This document shows positions 17,360 through 28,315 of a stretch of 64,000 bases of DNA, piece by piece (position 1 is the stretch's first letter; each line of letters opens with the position of its first letter). The notes under the pieces were generated by a model, which was not told where the DNA came from, ran no database searches, and saw only the letters and a list, made by a program, of their open reading frames with translations. The stretch comes from Saccharibacter floricola DSM 15669. Lineage in GTDB: Bacteria > Pseudomonadota > Alphaproteobacteria > Acetobacterales > Acetobacteraceae. Position numbers and translations under genes: made by a program. Location of the stretch: positions 18,286 to 82,285 of the forward strand of contig NZ_KB899343.1 of assembly GCF_000378165.1 (NCBI RefSeq), written 5' to 3'.

Positions 17360-18613
17360 TTAAGAATTCTTTTTAGAGGGTTTATCGGCCAAGTCTGGAC
17401 GATTTGGGGAAAGATGCTCGCGCAGAGTGACAAAAGCCGTTTTGACAATACCGCTCAGGCAAAGCTGGTGTTGTCGAAATAGTCCTTCATGAACAAAGCG
17501 TGCAAAACATGCACCGATACCATGTCCACCAAAGGCTTTTTTCGATGGCCACATGCCCCATGCATTATAGTTTGCTAGAGCCACAACAGCGCCGCGATCG
17601 TGATAAGCGAAAGGCGGTGGGGTCTGCCCTTTAAGAAGGCGGGGTAGGGCGATGCGTCCTATATATTGCCCTTCTTGACGGGCTGCTTGTGCTGTCGGGG
17701 CGACTGGGTTGGTGTTAATATGTGAGCAATCACCTAGAGCGATAATATTCTCATCATCGACTGATTGAAGCGTCGATGTCACGATAAGTTGACCGCTTCG
17801 ACTCCGCTCTAGCCCATCGAATAGATCGGTTGCTTGCCCAGCTTTAACGCCTGCTGCCCAGATGCGCATAGCGGCGGGAATTGAGCGTCCGTCTTTGAGG
17901 GTAACAGTCTGCGCATCAATGGAGCTGACCATCCCTTCAGTGATGACATCGAAGCCGATTTTCTCGAGCTCTTTTTTCGCTTCTTCAGAGACACTTTCGG
18001 GGAAAGCGGGCAGAAGGCGCGGCATTGCTTCAATCAATGTTGGTTTAAGCAAATGACGGCGCGCATGTTCCCCAAGTTCAGGCGTGCTATCAATCGCACG
18101 GCATAGCTCGGCGGCAAGTTGAACACCCGTTGCTCCACCACCAACAATGCTTAACGTGAGAGGCTCTCCCGTTTTTTGAGCCATGATGAGGGCGTTGCGG
18201 AAGCGCTCATGAAGGGCGTTGGCATCATTGAGGGTGTTTAGGAAAAGGCAGTGCTCCTGTGCGCCCGGTGTACCAAAGTCATTTGCGCGGGCCCCAATAG
18301 CCACCACGAGGCGGTCATAAGGGAGATGCTGACCATTATTGAGGTGCACAATTTTCTTATCGCGCTCAACTTTTTCCGGTGAACTTTGAATGAAATCAAA
18401 GCCAAAGCGTTTGGAGAGTTCTATAAAAGAAAAGAGGTTCCCGCCATGCTCAATCGTGCCAGAGGCGAACTCATGAAGCGAGGGCTTCCAGATGTGAACT
18501 GGGTTGGGGTCTACTAGGGTGACAGACGCTGTGTTTTGGCGGCAAAGAGTAATAGCGGCTTCTAGGCCGCCAATACCTCCGCCGAGAATGATGACATGTT
18601 TGTCAGCAGACAT
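17360..18613 (-). CDS. ndh: Type II NADH dehydrogenase (NDH-2)
   Basis: 417-aa single-subunit flavoprotein that passes electrons from NADH to ubiquinone without pumping protons. Two dinucleotide-binding motifs are visible: ILGGGIGGLEAA near residues 9-20 for FAD and IVGGGATGVQLAAE near 156-169 for NADH. AAGVKAG, and the IALGDCSHI motif near residue 291, are typical of NDH-2. The C-terminal region carries amphipathic helices expected to dock to the membrane. NDH-2 is a main NADH oxidase in acetic acid bacteria. The gene is monocistronic, flanked by hairpins. Confidence 0.9.
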   Translation of the reverse strand: MSADKHVIILGGGIGGLEAAITLCRQNTASVTLVDPNPVHIWKPSLHEFASGTIEHGGNLFSFIELSKRFGFDFIQSSPEKVERDKKIVHLNNGQHLPYDRLVVAIGARANDFGTPGAQEHCLFLNTLNDANALHERFRNALIMAQKTGEPLTLSIVGGGATGVQLAAELCRAIDSTPELGEHARRHLLKPTLIEAMPRLLPAFPESVSEEAKKELEKIGFDVITEGMVSSIDAQTVTLKDGRSIPAAMRIWAAGVKAGQATDLFDGLERSRSGQLIVTSTLQSVDDENIIALGDCSHINTNPVAPTAQAARQEGQYIGRIALPRLLKGQTPPPFAYHDRGAVVALANYNAWGMWPSKKAFGGHGIGACFARFVHEGLFRQHQLCLSGIVKTAFVTLREHLSPNRPDLADKPSKKNS

Positions 18614-18692
18614 GGACCGCTCCTCAATTCTTTTGAGTGTAACAAATTACGAAAAAAGAATATCTCTGCTACCGGGGAGCGCTGCTACATAC

Positions 18693-18717
18693 AAGCCCTA
18701 TTAGAGTAATAGGGCTT
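18693..18717. other. 11-bp perfect inverted repeat upstream of ndh
   Basis: AAGCCCTATTA / TAATAGGGCTT around a GAG loop, located about 80 nt upstream of the ndh start and about 70 nt past the argJ terminator. It may be a second terminator (plus-strand reading is followed by ATTTGC and then GGGTTTTT) or a 5'-leader element of ndh. Confidence 0.5.
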
Positions 18718-18780
18718 ATTTGCTGGGTTTTTCCTCCTGCTAACCGAGGAAAAATAGGATGTTAGTTGTTACTCGTTTGT

Positions 18781-18819
18781 AAAGAAACGGCAAGGGGGAA
18801 AGGCCTTTCCCTCTTGCCG
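18781..18819 (-). terminator. Terminator of the parvulin-argJ operon
   Basis: On the minus strand CGGCAAGAGGGAAAGG pairs with TTTCCCCCTTGCCG, followed by TTTCTTT. It begins about 20 nt after the argJ stop. Confidence 0.85.
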
Positions 18820-18840
18820 ATGAGCTAAATACGTACGGTA

Positions 18841-20079
18841 TCAGCTGCGATAGGAGCCGTTGATGTCAATATAGCCGTGGGTAAGATCGCAGGTCCACAC
18901 ATGGGAGCGACCTTTGCCAATCCCGAGATCTGCTGTGAGCGTGATTTCCTGCTCACGCATATAGCGAGAAAGCGCTTCTTCATCGCACTCTTCTGCGACT
19001 GCGCCGTTACGGGCAACCCAATAATCACCAACAGCGATAGAGAGTTTGTCGCGGTCGGCAGGTTCACCACTTTTCCCCACAGCCATGACAATTCGGCCCC
19101 AATTCGCATCTTCCCCAGCAATAGCGGTTTTTACCAATGGTGAGTTAGCGATAGAAAACGCGACGTTACGAGCCGACTCGTTGCTTTCTGCACCTTGCAC
19201 TTCCACCTGGATAAGCTTCGTGGCGCCTTCACCATCACGAATAACGAGCTGAGCAAGCTCTTTCATCAGGTCGTGGAACGCATCGCGGAAGTCATCAAGA
19301 GCATTATCATCAGCTTCCGTAATCTCAGCATGGTCGGCTTGTCCCGTTGCAAAGGCCATGACCATGTCAGAGGTTGAGGTGTCCGAATCGACCGTGATTG
19401 CATTGAAGCTGGGACCGACGCCCTCTTGAAGAAGGGACTGTAAAACAGGTTGAGGTAATTTTGCATCGGTTGCGATATAGGCCAGCATCGTCGCCATATC
19501 AGGCGCGATCATGCCGGAGCCTTTAGCGATACCCTGAATTTTGACGGTCGTCTCACCAATGGAGACTTCACGACAGGCCGCTTTGGGGAAGGTGTCTGTC
19601 GTCATAATGGCGGTGAGTGCATCTTCCCACCCATCTTCAGATAAAGCCTCAATGGCTTCTGGTAGGGCTTTTAAGATGCGCTGATAGGGTAGAATTTCAC
19701 CGACAACGCCAGTTGAGCCGAGGAAAATATCTTCGACGGGGCATTCTAGTTGGTCTGCTAATTCAGTTGCACAAGCCACCACCGCTTCATCGCCAGCGCG
19801 GCCTGTAAACACGTTGGCATTGCCAGAGTTTACCAGTAGGGCGCGTGCTTCGGTCGTGTTGGCCAGAGCCTGACGACACCAGGGGATAGGTGCCCCTGGG
19901 CAGGTATTCTTCGTAAAAACGCCGGCTGCTGTCGTTCCGGGCGCAAATTCGAACAAAGCGAGGTCTTTGCGCCCCTCATAACGGATATGCGCCGCCACAC
20001 CGCTGAGGCGCACTCCAGCGACCTGCATCAGGTTTGGTAAAGACCGTGCTAGAGGGGAACGAGGATGTGACGTCGCCAT
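18841..20079 (-). CDS. argJ: Bifunctional ornithine acetyltransferase / N-acetylglutamate synthase
   Basis: 412-aa arginine biosynthesis enzyme that recycles the acetyl group from N-acetylornithine to glutamate. It is made as a precursor that cleaves itself at the conserved KGSGMIAPDMATMLAY motif; the nucleophile Thr is residue 197 in the MATML element. Other family signatures are VFTKN near 54 and the NSGNANVFTG segment near 84. Length is normal. It starts 4 nt after the stop of the upstream parvulin gene, so the two are one operon. Confidence 0.95.
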   Translation of the reverse strand: MATSHPRSPLARSLPNLMQVAGVRLSGVAAHIRYEGRKDLALFEFAPGTTAAGVFTKNTCPGAPIPWCRQALANTTEARALLVNSGNANVFTGRAGDEAVVACATELADQLECPVEDIFLGSTGVVGEILPYQRILKALPEAIEALSEDGWEDALTAIMTTDTFPKAACREVSIGETTVKIQGIAKGSGMIAPDMATMLAYIATDAKLPQPVLQSLLQEGVGPSFNAITVDSDTSTSDMVMAFATGQADHAEITEADDNALDDFRDAFHDLMKELAQLVIRDGEGATKLIQVEVQGAESNESARNVAFSIANSPLVKTAIAGEDANWGRIVMAVGKSGEPADRDKLSIAVGDYWVARNGAVAEECDEEALSRYMREQEITLTADLGIGKGRSHVWTCDLTHGYIDINGSYRS

Positions 20080-20082
20080 GAG

Positions 20083-20982
20083 TTAGTGAGCTCCGTGTTG
20101 CATAGGGGCCGCCGCATTGGAGATCGGCTTCCCGTTGTTATCGTAATGCGTGACCTTGACCTGCTTTTCAGCAGCTTCAACGACCTTGCGGACTTCTTCA
20201 CGCACCATATCACGGCGAATGGTAGTCTGCACTTCTTCAAGGGTTGGAACGGGCGCCATACGTGTGCCAAGCACCTGAACGATGTGCCAACCATATTCCG
20301 TATGAATGGGTTTTTGTGCGACAGGGCCTGGTTTTAGCGAGAAGGCTGCATTGGAGAAAGCAGGGTTCATGTCACCACGCTTGAACCAGCCAAGATCGCC
20401 ACCGGCAGCAGCAGACGCCTTGTCTGTTGATGACAGGGATGAAAGCTTTGCGAAATCTTCACCCTTGTCGAGCTTCTTGATCAGATCTTGGGCCTGCGCT
20501 TCTGTGCTGACGAGGATATGGCGTGCATGCACTTCCTCTTCAGGTTTTTGGTTGGCGTAGTGAGCCTGATAGTAGCTTTTAACGGATGCATCGGTAATTC
20601 TAGGAGCAACTTGCTGCTCAAGATATGCATTTTGAAGCACATTGCCTGCAGCTGAATCCATCGCAGACTTTACTTCTGGCTTGGTGCTCAATCCCTCTTT
20701 TTCTGCCAGAATCTGGATCGCTTTTTGGTCAATTAATTGGTTAATGAGTAGAGGAATAAGGACTTTAGGTTGGATCTGACGTGCTTGCTGTGGCAGGGCA
20801 CTAGCGGCGCGTTGAATGTCAGAGATGGTAATTTTTTGGTTATCAACCGTTGCAATGACTGAATCGGGGCTTGGTGTTTTTGCCACCGGTGCTGCTGGCA
20901 TTGGAGCTGCGAAGGATGCTGTACCAAACGCCAAGCCGCTCAGAAGAGTAGTGCAGGCGAATAAGGAGCGGGGGAGCCGCAT
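20083..20982 (-). CDS. Periplasmic parvulin-type peptidyl-prolyl isomerase
   Basis: 299-aa exported chaperone-like PPIase. An N-terminal signal peptide (about residues 1-25, ending in SFAAP) is followed by a SurA/PrsA-like N-terminal helical domain and one parvulin domain (about 148-240) marked by HARHILVSTEAQAQDLI, GGDLGWFKRGDMNPAF and the YGWHIVQV strand. The C-terminal tail is His/Pro-rich. It probably helps fold outer membrane or periplasmic proteins. It shares an operon with argJ, a metabolic partner of no obvious link. Confidence 0.85.
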   Translation of the reverse strand: MRLPRSLFACTTLLSGLAFGTASFAAPMPAAPVAKTPSPDSVIATVDNQKITISDIQRAASALPQQARQIQPKVLIPLLINQLIDQKAIQILAEKEGLSTKPEVKSAMDSAAGNVLQNAYLEQQVAPRITDASVKSYYQAHYANQKPEEEVHARHILVSTEAQAQDLIKKLDKGEDFAKLSSLSSTDKASAAAGGDLGWFKRGDMNPAFSNAAFSLKPGPVAQKPIHTEYGWHIVQVLGTRMAPVPTLEEVQTTIRRDMVREEVRKVVEAAEKQVKVTHYDNNGKPISNAAAPMQHGAH

Positions 20983-21358
20983 AGAATTACCTCAAACATT
21001 TAGATCAATGAGAATTATCTCAGTACCATGACAAAGCCTGACTAGACCTGCAAGGGGTGAGAAGCGCTCGTACGTGAGTATTTTCCTACAATTTTGTCAT
21101 AAAATTCTGTGAAGAGGGGTTGGAAGCGATAAATAAGGGTTTTAGAGCCTCTACCCTTTGATGTTTAGCCATAATTTTGGCATATTTGATCCCCGTCGCG
21201 AGGGAAGAAATATGGGTTTTCCATTGACCCCTTGTGGAGGGATGCTTATTTCCAGCATTTACATGAAAAATCGTGACTACCTGCGGTAGCAATGCCGGGT
21301 CCTCGATGATGGGGGTTTTGGATGATGTTACAGTGGGGTCAGCATTTCAGGGTTCATC
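20983..21358. other. Intergenic region between the parvulin gene and secA
   Basis: 376 nt without a gene. It must carry the divergent promoters. On the plus side TTGACC at 21224-21229 and TATTTC at 21247-21252 are spaced by 17 nt and could serve secA, with about 105 nt of leader. A small symmetric site TGAGA-ATTA-TCTCA lies at 21009-21022 close to the parvulin start. No secM-like upstream gene is visible; small ORFs here lack ribosome binding sites. Confidence 0.4.
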
Positions 21359-24049
21359 ATGATTGCACGCCTTGCTCGCGCCCTCTTCGGCTTCGCTAAT
21401 GATCGCTCTCTTAAGCGCTATCAAAAACGCGTACCAGAGATTAACGCTCTTGAGCCTGACGTTAAGGCGCTGAGTGACGGGCAGTTGCGCCAAAAGACGC
21501 AAGAATTTCGTCAGCGTATTGCTGATGGTGCAAGCCTTGATAGCCTGCTGCCGGAAGCCTTTGCTGTCTGCCGGGAGGCATCGCGTCGTGTTTTAGGGAT
21601 GCGCCATTTTGATGTGCAGCTCATTGGCGGCATGGTGCTTCATGACGGGCGTATTTCTGAAATGCGAACCGGTGAGGGGAAAACGCTCGTCGCAACGTTA
21701 GCCGTGTATCTCAATGCCTTAGCGGGCAAGGGTGTGCATGTTGTTACCGTTAACGATTATCTGGCGAGCCGTGATGCGGCAGAGATGTCCGTCTTATACG
21801 GTTTCTTAGGGTTGAGCACCGGTGTCATTGTCCCCAACCTCTCTGATGATCAGCGCCGGGAAGCATACCAGTCCGATATTACGTACGGCACGAATAACGA
21901 ATTTGGCTTCGATTATCTGCGCGATAATATGAAATACACGCTGGAGGAAATGGTTCAGCGTCCCTTCAATTTCGCCATTGTTGATGAGGTTGATAGCATC
22001 CTCATTGATGAAGCACGCACCCCATTGATTATCTCTGGGCCTGCTGATGATAGTTCAGACCTGTATCGTCATGTTGATGTCGTTATTGCACGTTTGGTGA
22101 ACGAGCCGGATATGTATGACAAAGACGAGAAGATGCGCACGGTCACCCTGACAGAAGAGGGGTCTGACCGTGTGGAAGAGCTGTTGCGTGAAGCAGGTGT
22201 CTTAAAAGAAGGTGGACTGTACGACATCAACAATGTCGCGGTGGTTCATCATGTGCAGCAATCATTGCGTGCCCATACGCTCTTTTCGCGTGATGTGGAC
22301 TATATGGTGCGCGATGGGAAGCTTATTCTCGTTGATGAATTCACCGGTCGTATGATGGATGGGCGCCGCTATTCCGACGGGCTTCATCAAGCGTTGGAAG
22401 CGAAAGAAGGGGTCGAGATCCAGCAAGAGAACCAGACGCTGGCTTCTATCACCTTCCAGAATTATTTCCGCCTCTATCCAAAACTGTCTGGTATGACTGG
22501 CACGGCCATGACCGAGGCTGATGAGTTTGCTGAAATTTATAAGCTGGATGTTGTCGAGATCCCCACCAACCTCCCTGTAAGGCGGGTGGATACGGATGAT
22601 GAGGTCTATCTGACCGCTGCTGAAAAATACAAAGCCGTTGCGGATTTGATTGAACAAGTGCGTGCGACACAGCAGCCTATTTTGGTTGGAACGGCGTCGA
22701 TTGAGAAAAGTGAGTATCTCTCAAACTTGCTGACACAGCGCCGCATCCCTCACAATGTGCTTAACGCACGCCAGCATGAGCGTGAGGCGAGTATTATTGC
22801 CCAAGCGGGGGCGCCGGGAGCGATTACCATTGCGACCAATATGGCTGGCCGTGGGACGGATATTAAGCTTGGTGGTAATGTCGATATGCTTATCGATGAA
22901 CGTCTTGCTCAATTGCCGGAGGATGATGAGGCAGGGCGCGAGAAGGCGGCTGCTGAAGTGCGTGCTCAAGTCGAACGTGATCACGATATCGTCTATAAGG
23001 CTGGCGGTTTGTATGTGATCGGCACAGAACGTCATGAAAGTCGCCGCGTAGATAATCAGCTTCGTGGGCGTGCCGGTCGTCAGGGTGACCCCGGTAATTC
23101 ACGCTTCTTCCTATCGCTAGAAGATGACCTGATCCGTATTTTTGGCACGAACCGCATGGGCGGGATGATGCAGAAAATGGGGCTTAAGGAAGGGGAGGCC
23201 ATTGTTCATCCATGGCTTAACCGTGCTCTTGAAAAGGCCCAAAAGAAGGTCGAAGCGCGTAACTTCGACATGCGTAAAAACACGTTGAAATATGATGATG
23301 TCATGAATGACCAGCGCCGCGAGGTGTATTCCCAACGTCGGGAATATATGGCGGCAACAGACGTGTCTTCTGTCGTGAATGACCTTCGTCTGAATGTCGT
23401 TGATGAAGTGGTTCAGACACACATTCCTGAAAAGTCCTTTGTGGAAGCATGGGATGTGGATGGCTTACAGCGCGAAATGAAGGATAATTTGGCGCTTGAT
23501 CTGCCTATCGCTCAATGGGCGGAGGAAGATGGTGTGGATGAAGAAACCATCATTGAGCGTATTGATAGCGAAGCGGTCAAAGCTCATGCTGCGAAGGCGG
23601 CAACGATGGGGCCGGATATGATGCGGATGGTCGAGAAGCATATCTTGCTGACCTCACTTGATGCGTCATGGAAGGAGCATCTGCACGCTTTGGATCAGAT
23701 GCGTCAGGGGATTGGTCTGCGCGCTTATGGGCAGCGTGATCCGCTCAACGAATATAAGCATGAAGCATTCCAGATGTTTGGGGCTATGCTGGCGGATATG
23801 CGCTTGCGTGTGGTGCAGACTTTATCGCATCTACAAACAACGGCGGAACCACCGCCAGCCTCAGAAGAGCCTGCTGCTGCCCCTCGTGAAGAAGAGCACG
23901 TCGTTGAAGCGCCTCAGCAGTCATCACAACAAGAGGGGGTCATTGATGCAGAGACCTTGGCGCGCTGGCGGGCAGAAGTGCCCCGTAATGCGCCATGCCC
24001 CTGCGGATCGGTTCACAAATTCAAACATTGTCATGGTAAGCTGCTCTAA
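21359..24049 (+). CDS. secA: Preprotein translocase ATPase SecA
   Basis: 896-aa motor that drives proteins through SecYEG. The Walker [11 protein letters not shown] is at about residues 102-111, the second motif [17 protein letters not shown] near 208-224, and the helicase-like [13 protein letters not shown] motif near 495-507. The C-terminus ends in a CPCGS-x8-CH zinc-binding SEC-C motif that docks SecB and lipids. Length is typical for alphaproteobacteria. GGGTT about 6 nt upstream of the ATG serves as a weak ribosome binding site. yebC follows after 40 nt. Confidence 0.98.
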   Translation: MIARLARALFGFANDRSLKRYQKRVPEINALEPDVKALSDGQLRQKTQEFRQRIADGASLDSLLPEAFAVCREASRRVLGMRHFDVQLIGGMVLHDGRISEMRTGEGKTLVATLAVYLNALAGKGVHVVTVNDYLASRDAAEMSVLYGFLGLSTGVIVPNLSDDQRREAYQSDITYGTNNEFGFDYLRDNMKYTLEEMVQRPFNFAIVDEVDSILIDEARTPLIISGPADDSSDLYRHVDVVIARLVNEPDMYDKDEKMRTVTLTEEGSDRVEELLREAGVLKEGGLYDINNVAVVHHVQQSLRAHTLFSRDVDYMVRDGKLILVDEFTGRMMDGRRYSDGLHQALEAKEGVEIQQENQTLASITFQNYFRLYPKLSGMTGTAMTEADEFAEIYKLDVVEIPTNLPVRRVDTDDEVYLTAAEKYKAVADLIEQVRATQQPILVGTASIEKSEYLSNLLTQRRIPHNVLNARQHEREASIIAQAGAPGAITIATNMAGRGTDIKLGGNVDMLIDERLAQLPEDDEAGREKAAAEVRAQVERDHDIVYKAGGLYVIGTERHESRRVDNQLRGRAGRQGDPGNSRFFLSLEDDLIRIFGTNRMGGMMQKMGLKEGEAIVHPWLNRALEKAQKKVEARNFDMRKNTLKYDDVMNDQRREVYSQRREYMAATDVSSVVNDLRLNVVDEVVQTHIPEKSFVEAWDVDGLQREMKDNLALDLPIAQWAEEDGVDEETIIERIDSEAVKAHAAKAATMGPDMMRMVEKHILLTSLDASWKEHLHALDQMRQGIGLRAYGQRDPLNEYKHEAFQMFGAMLADMRLRVVQTLSHLQTTAEPPPASEEPAAAPREEEHVVEAPQQSSQQEGVIDAETLARWRAEVPRNAPCPCGSVHKFKHCHGKLL

Positions 24050-24089
24050 GTGTAGCAAGCCGTAAACGAACGAAGGAGAAGGGGAGTCC

Positions 24090-24839
24090 ATGGCAGGACA
24101 TTCACAATTTAAAAATATTATGCATCGTAAAGGCGCGCAGGATGCGCGTCGTGCTAAGCAATTTGCTAAAGTTATTCGTGAAATTACGGTGGCAACGCGT
24201 TCTGGTCTGCCTGACCCAGCCATGAATCCACGGTTACGTGCGGCTATTCTCGCTGCTCGTGAAGTGAACATGCCAAAGGACACGGTTGAGCGCGCGATCC
24301 GAAAAGCGTCAGGGGCTGCTGGCGGTGAAGATTATGTGGAAGTGCGTTACGAAGGCTATGGCCCAGCCGGGGTTGCCATCATCATCGAAGGGTTGACCGA
24401 TAACCGTAACCGCACGGCTGCTGAAGTGCGTTCATCCTTTTCTAAACATGGCGGCTCTCTTGGAGAGACAAACTCTGTCTCCTTTGGTTTCGATCATATT
24501 GGTGTGATCAGGTATCCCGCTGAAGCGGCGTCAGAAGATGAGATGCTGGAAGTGGCGATTGAGGCAGGGGCGGATGATGTGCAGATGACCGAGGACGGTC
24601 ATGAGATTGTGACCTCTATGCAGGATCTCATGAGCGTGCGTGATGCACTGGAAGCGCGTTTCGGTGAGCCACGCTCTGCCAAGCTAGATTGGCGCCCTCA
24701 AACGACCGTGTCATTGGATGAGGAAAAAGCACGCTCCGTGCTCAAGCTCATTGATGTTCTGGAAGAGAACGACGACGTTCAGGCTGTTTATGCCAACTTT
24801 GACCTCTCTGATGAGGTTGCGCAGGCACTGAGCGCTTGA
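24090..24839 (+). CDS. yebC: YebC/PmpR family protein
   Basis: 249-aa protein of the YebC/TACO1 family, described as a DNA-binding regulator in some bacteria and more recently as a translation factor relieving ribosome stalling at proline stretches. The opening [19 protein letters not shown] is characteristic, as are [14 protein letters not shown] near residue 91 and [18 protein letters not shown] near 106. A strong AAGGAGAAGGGGAG precedes the ATG. It overlaps ruvC by 4 nt; yebC-ruvC linkage is common in proteobacteria. Confidence 0.95.
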   Translation: MAGHSQFKNIMHRKGAQDARRAKQFAKVIREITVATRSGLPDPAMNPRLRAAILAAREVNMPKDTVERAIRKASGAAGGEDYVEVRYEGYGPAGVAIIIEGLTDNRNRTAAEVRSSFSKHGGSLGETNSVSFGFDHIGVIRYPAEAASEDEMLEVAIEAGADDVQMTEDGHEIVTSMQDLMSVRDALEARFGEPRSAKLDWRPQTTVSLDEEKARSVLKLIDVLEENDDVQAVYANFDLSDEVAQALSA

Positions 24840-25342
24840 TTCGTCTGTTAGGCCTTGACCCCGGCCTGCGTTTTATGGGCTGGGGTGTCATAGATGTGGA
24901 CGGCAATCGGTTGCGTCATGTTGCTGATGGCGTGTTGGCGACAGATGCGAAAGACGATGTGCCTCGTCGCCTTTGTGTGCTTCATGACGGGCTGCAAGAG
25001 CTGATAACGCGCTACGGCCCTGCTGAAGCGGCTGTGGAAGAGACCTACGTTAATCGCAATGGCTCTTCCACGTTAAAGCTTGGCTATGCGCGTGGTGTCG
25101 CATTGCTCGTGCCTGCTTTGGCGGGGGTTGCGGTGCATGAATATGGGGCACGTGCTGTTAAGCGGGCCGTGGTGGGTACAGGTGCTGCGACAAAAGACCA
25201 AATTACGATGATGGTGCGCCGGCTTCTGCCAGGGGCAGAGTTGCGTCGTGCTGATGCTGCTGATGCCTTAGCGATGGCTATTTGTCATGCTCATCATCGT
25301 GCGAGTGCTCAGCAGATAGCCAGAGGGATCTCAATGGCATGA
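24836..25342 (+). CDS. ruvC: Holliday junction endonuclease RuvC
   Basis: 168-aa resolvase that cuts Holliday junctions. The acidic active site is intact: Asp8 in LLGLDPG, Glu in VEETYVN near residue 68, and the pair of Asp in [17 protein letters not shown] near 140-143. The start is a TTG at 24836 overlapping the yebC TGA (TTGA), giving coupled but possibly weak translation. It overlaps ruvA by 4 nt. Confidence 0.95.
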   Translation: MIRLLGLDPGLRFMGWGVIDVDGNRLRHVADGVLATDAKDDVPRRLCVLHDGLQELITRYGPAEAAVEETYVNRNGSSTLKLGYARGVALLVPALAGVAVHEYGARAVKRAVVGTGAATKDQITMMVRRLLPGAELRRADAADALAMAICHAHHRASAQQIARGISMA

Positions 25343-25959
25343 TCGGACAGCTGACAGGCTTAGTTGGGGATATAGAGCCAGATCGTTGCCTCGTTGATGT
25401 CAACGGCGTGGGCTATGTGGTGTTTGCCTCAACACGGACGTTAGAACAGCTGCCTCATCCGCCAGAGGTTGCGCGTGTTTTGATTGAAACCATCGTGCGT
25501 GAAGATGCGATCCAGCTTTTCGGTTTTGCAGATGCTGAAGAGCGGTCATGGTTTCGTTTGCTGACAACGGTGCAAGGGGTTGGGTCACGCGTGGCGTTGG
25601 GGATTTTGTCCGTCAACACACCATCATCGCTTTGGCAGGCTGTGACGGTTGAGGATAAGCTTCCATTCACGCAAGCCAGTGGGGTTGGCCCACGTTTGGC
25701 AACGCGACTTCTGACAGAGCTTAAAAGTAAAGTCGCAAAAATGCCTGTTCCTGTTGGCACTGTGGCCTCGGCTACGCAGGGTGTTGGCAAGAAGGGTGGC
25801 TCCGCTGTAGCTGGGGTGGAAAGTGATGCCTTGCTGGCTCTCGAAGGGCTGGGCTTTAAGCGAGCTGAAAGTTGGCCCATTGTGAGCCGCCTTCTCGCTG
25901 AGAATAAGGGTGCGGCGTTGGATCTTATTTTGCGCCTCGCTCTTAAGGAGCTTGCGTGA
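25339..25959 (+). CDS. ruvA: Holliday junction branch-migration protein RuvA
   Basis: 206-aa subunit that binds the four-way junction and positions the RuvB motor. [30 protein letters not shown] N-terminal OB domain, two helix-hairpin-helix motifs ([12 protein letters not shown] near 80; [16 protein letters not shown] near 115) and the short C-terminal RuvB-binding domain are all present. The ATG at 25339 overlaps the ruvC stop as ATGA. A longer frame opens upstream within ruvC but would add nothing related to the family. Confidence 0.95.
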   Translation: MIGQLTGLVGDIEPDRCLVDVNGVGYVVFASTRTLEQLPHPPEVARVLIETIVREDAIQLFGFADAEERSWFRLLTTVQGVGSRVALGILSVNTPSSLWQAVTVEDKLPFTQASGVGPRLATRLLTELKSKVAKMPVPVGTVASATQGVGKKGGSAVAGVESDALLALEGLGFKRAESWPIVSRLLAENKGAALDLILRLALKELA

Positions 25960-27005
25960 TGATAGATGAATCGCAAGGCTGGACGGATAAAGCACAGGAA
26001 ACGGATGCAAGCCGTTATCCCGAAGATGCGGCGGATGTGGGGCTGCGCCCTCAGAGCTTGGCAGATTTTACAGGTCAGAAAGCGAGTCGCGAAAATCTCT
26101 CTGTCTTTATTGAAGCGGCTAAAGCGCGATCGGAAGCCTTAGATCATGTCCTGCTGCATGGGCCGCCAGGGCTTGGGAAGACGACATTAGCGCAGATTGT
26201 CTCAAAAGAGCTTGGGGTTGGCTTTCGGGCAACATCAGGCCCTGTTATCCAACGCTCTGGAGACTTAGCGGCCATTCTGACCAATCTTCAGCCACGTGAT
26301 GTGTTGTTTATTGATGAGATACACCGTCTTCAACCAGCGATTGAGGAAGTGCTTTATCCTGCGATGGAAGATTTCCAGCTTGATCTCGTCATTGGTGAAG
26401 GGCCCGCTGCGCGCTCTGTGCGGATTGATCTTGCTCCCTTCACGCTTGTGGCTGCAACGACTCGTTCTGGCTTGTTGGCCACGCCCTTGCGGGATCGTTT
26501 TGGGATTCCGCTACGGTTAGTCTTTTATACGCCCGATGAGCTGCGTCAGATTGTCACGCGCGGGGCGAAGAAGCTGGGCGTTCATCTGACAGAAGATGGT
26601 GCGCAGGAAATTGCGAAACGCTCACGTGGCACGCCGCGTATCGCTGGGCGCCTTTTGCGCCGTGTGCGTGATTTTGCCCTTGTGGCGAAGAAGGAGAAGA
26701 TTGACCAGCGCTTGGCTGATGCAGCCTTGTCACGACTGGAAGTCGATTCGCACGGTTTAGATGCCATGGATCGTCGCTATCTTCGTCGCATTGCAGACCA
26801 CCATCGCGGGGGGCCTGTCGGGGTGGAGACATTGGCCGCCGCTTTAGCGGAGGCACGTGATACACTCGAAGATGTCATTGAGCCTTATCTGATCCAAGAA
26901 GGGCTGATTTTACGGACATCACGAGGCCGTATGCTGGGAGACCCGGGCTGGCGTTATTTAGGGCTAACCCCTCCCTCGCATACGCAGTCTCCAACATTAT
27001 TTTAG
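25959..27005 (+). CDS. ruvB: Holliday junction branch-migration ATPase RuvB
   Basis: 348-aa AAA+ motor of the RuvAB complex. Walker [10 protein letters not shown] at about residues 69-77, Walker [10 protein letters not shown] near 122-130, sensor GATTR-like [10 protein letters not shown] near 170, and the winged-helix C-terminus with TSRGRMLG are all present. The ATG at 25959, overlapping the ruvA TGA, has AAGGAG about 8 nt upstream and is chosen over GTG 25956. ruvCAB is complete in this window. Confidence 0.97.
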   Translation: MIDESQGWTDKAQETDASRYPEDAADVGLRPQSLADFTGQKASRENLSVFIEAAKARSEALDHVLLHGPPGLGKTTLAQIVSKELGVGFRATSGPVIQRSGDLAAILTNLQPRDVLFIDEIHRLQPAIEEVLYPAMEDFQLDLVIGEGPAARSVRIDLAPFTLVAATTRSGLLATPLRDRFGIPLRLVFYTPDELRQIVTRGAKKLGVHLTEDGAQEIAKRSRGTPRIAGRLLRRVRDFALVAKKEKIDQRLADAALSRLEVDSHGLDAMDRRYLRRIADHHRGGPVGVETLAAALAEARDTLEDVIEPYLIQEGLILRTSRGRMLGDPGWRYLGLTPPSHTQSPTLF

Positions 27006-27012
27006 GGGCATT

Positions 27013-27441
27013 ATGGCGGCACATACATCGCAGTTTCGTGTGTATTATGAAGATACGGATGCGGGTGGGATTGTCTATCATGCGCGGTATCTTGGTTTTG
27101 CTGAACGCGGACGGGCAGAGGCTTTGCGGTCTTTAGGGATGGAAGTCGGTGCGCTCGCTCAACAAGAAGGGATTGGCTTTGTCGTGCGTCGTTTAGAAGC
27201 GCATTATCATGCCCCTTTGCGCCTTGATGACGTACTCTCTGTCGAGACGGTCTTGTTGAAAAATACAGGTGTGCGGCTGGTGTTAGCGCAGAAGATTTAC
27301 AACCTCTCGCGCGATCATCAGCATGCTGTGTCTTTGACTGTGGAACTCGGTTGTCTGGATATAGAACGGATGAGCCCTGTCCGTATTCCGCCACATTATT
27401 GTGATTGTCTTTCCGCATTGCAGGAAAACGTCTCTCCCTGA
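27013..27441 (+). CDS. ybgC: Tol-Pal associated acyl-CoA thioesterase YbgC
   Basis: 142-aa hot-dog-fold thioesterase. YYEDTDAGGIVYHARYLGFAE near residues 11-31 holds the catalytic Asp (residue 16) and the conserved His/Tyr. GGGGCATT precedes the ATG. It is the first gene of the tol-pal cluster in most proteobacteria, as here, and starts 7 nt after ruvB. Its physiological acyl substrate is not settled. Confidence 0.93.
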   Translation: MAAHTSQFRVYYEDTDAGGIVYHARYLGFAERGRAEALRSLGMEVGALAQQEGIGFVVRRLEAHYHAPLRLDDVLSVETVLLKNTGVRLVLAQKIYNLSRDHQHAVSLTVELGCLDIERMSPVRIPPHYCDCLSALQENVSP

Positions 27442-27579
27442 CTAAACCGTTAGAAAAAACAGGCTTTCGTCATTGGCTCTAGGATGTCATGAAGGAGGGT
27501 AAGAAACGCGACACTCTATGACGTCGTTGAGTGATGCTTGCAAAGAAACAAAGCTGTAACGGAAGCAGGAGAGAGCAGA

Positions 27580-28311
27580 GTGGATCAAGGTGTGACATCA
27601 AGTGCTCTGGGCGCTGTTGGTGCAACGGGATTATCGCCGGTGCATCTGTTTTTGCACGCATCCTTTGTTGTGCAACTCGTCATGATAGGTTTGGTTCTGT
27701 GCAGCGTGCTGGTTTGGGCCATTATTATCGAAAAAATTCTGCTGCTGCATCGCATCAAAAAAGAAGCGAATGCGTTTGAGGATCGTTTTTGGTCAGGGGG
27801 TTCACTTGATGAGCTGTATGATCGCGAAGGGGCGCGTCCTGTCCATCCATTAGCGGCCGTTTTTGGGGCTGCTATGGGGGAATGGCGCCGTTCATCCCGT
27901 ATTACAGGGATTGATATCCTCCGAGGTGGCACGCAAGAGCGTATTGATCGGGCTATTGGGATTACGATCGGCCGTGAGAGTGACCGTTTAAGTCGTTTTG
28001 TGGTGCTGTTGGCGACGATTGGGCCAGTCGCTCCTTTTGTAGGATTGTTTGGTACAGTGTGGGGCATTATGCATGCCTTCGCGTCTATCGCGGCGATGCA
28101 TAATACAAATCTTTCGGTTGTTGCACCGGGTATTTCTGAAGCTCTCTTTGCGACGGCGATTGGTTTGATCACGGCTATTCCTGCTTATATTGCCTATAAC
28201 TTGATTAGCCGTGCGTTGGATAATTTCTCTGACCGCATGGAAGCTTTCGGGACAGAGTTTGCTGCAATTTTGTCTCGTCAATCTGAAGAGCGACATACCG
28301 AGAAAGGCTGA
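27580..28311 (+). CDS. tolQ: Tol-Pal proton channel protein TolQ
   Basis: 243-aa inner membrane protein of the MotA/TolQ/ExbB family that uses proton flow to energise TolA. Three membrane segments are seen (about residues 20-45, 140-162 and 175-200), with the [14 protein letters not shown] motif before the last. GTG at 27580 has AGGAGA 6-7 nt upstream and is preferred to the TTG at 27538, which lacks one. tolR follows 4 nt later. Confidence 0.93.
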   Translation: MDQGVTSSALGAVGATGLSPVHLFLHASFVVQLVMIGLVLCSVLVWAIIIEKILLLHRIKKEANAFEDRFWSGGSLDELYDREGARPVHPLAAVFGAAMGEWRRSSRITGIDILRGGTQERIDRAIGITIGRESDRLSRFVVLLATIGPVAPFVGLFGTVWGIMHAFASIAAMHNTNLSVVAPGISEALFATAIGLITAIPAYIAYNLISRALDNFSDRMEAFGTEFAAILSRQSEERHTEKG

Positions 28312-28315
28312 GATC

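Noticed and set aside
21009..21022. TGAGAATTATCTCA considered as a Fur box
   Set aside because: Only partly fits the Fur consensus and stands before a folding-factor gene with no iron link.
27585..28172. 195-codon minus-strand ORF
   Set aside because: Antisense to tolQ, whose membrane pattern and family motifs explain the sequence.
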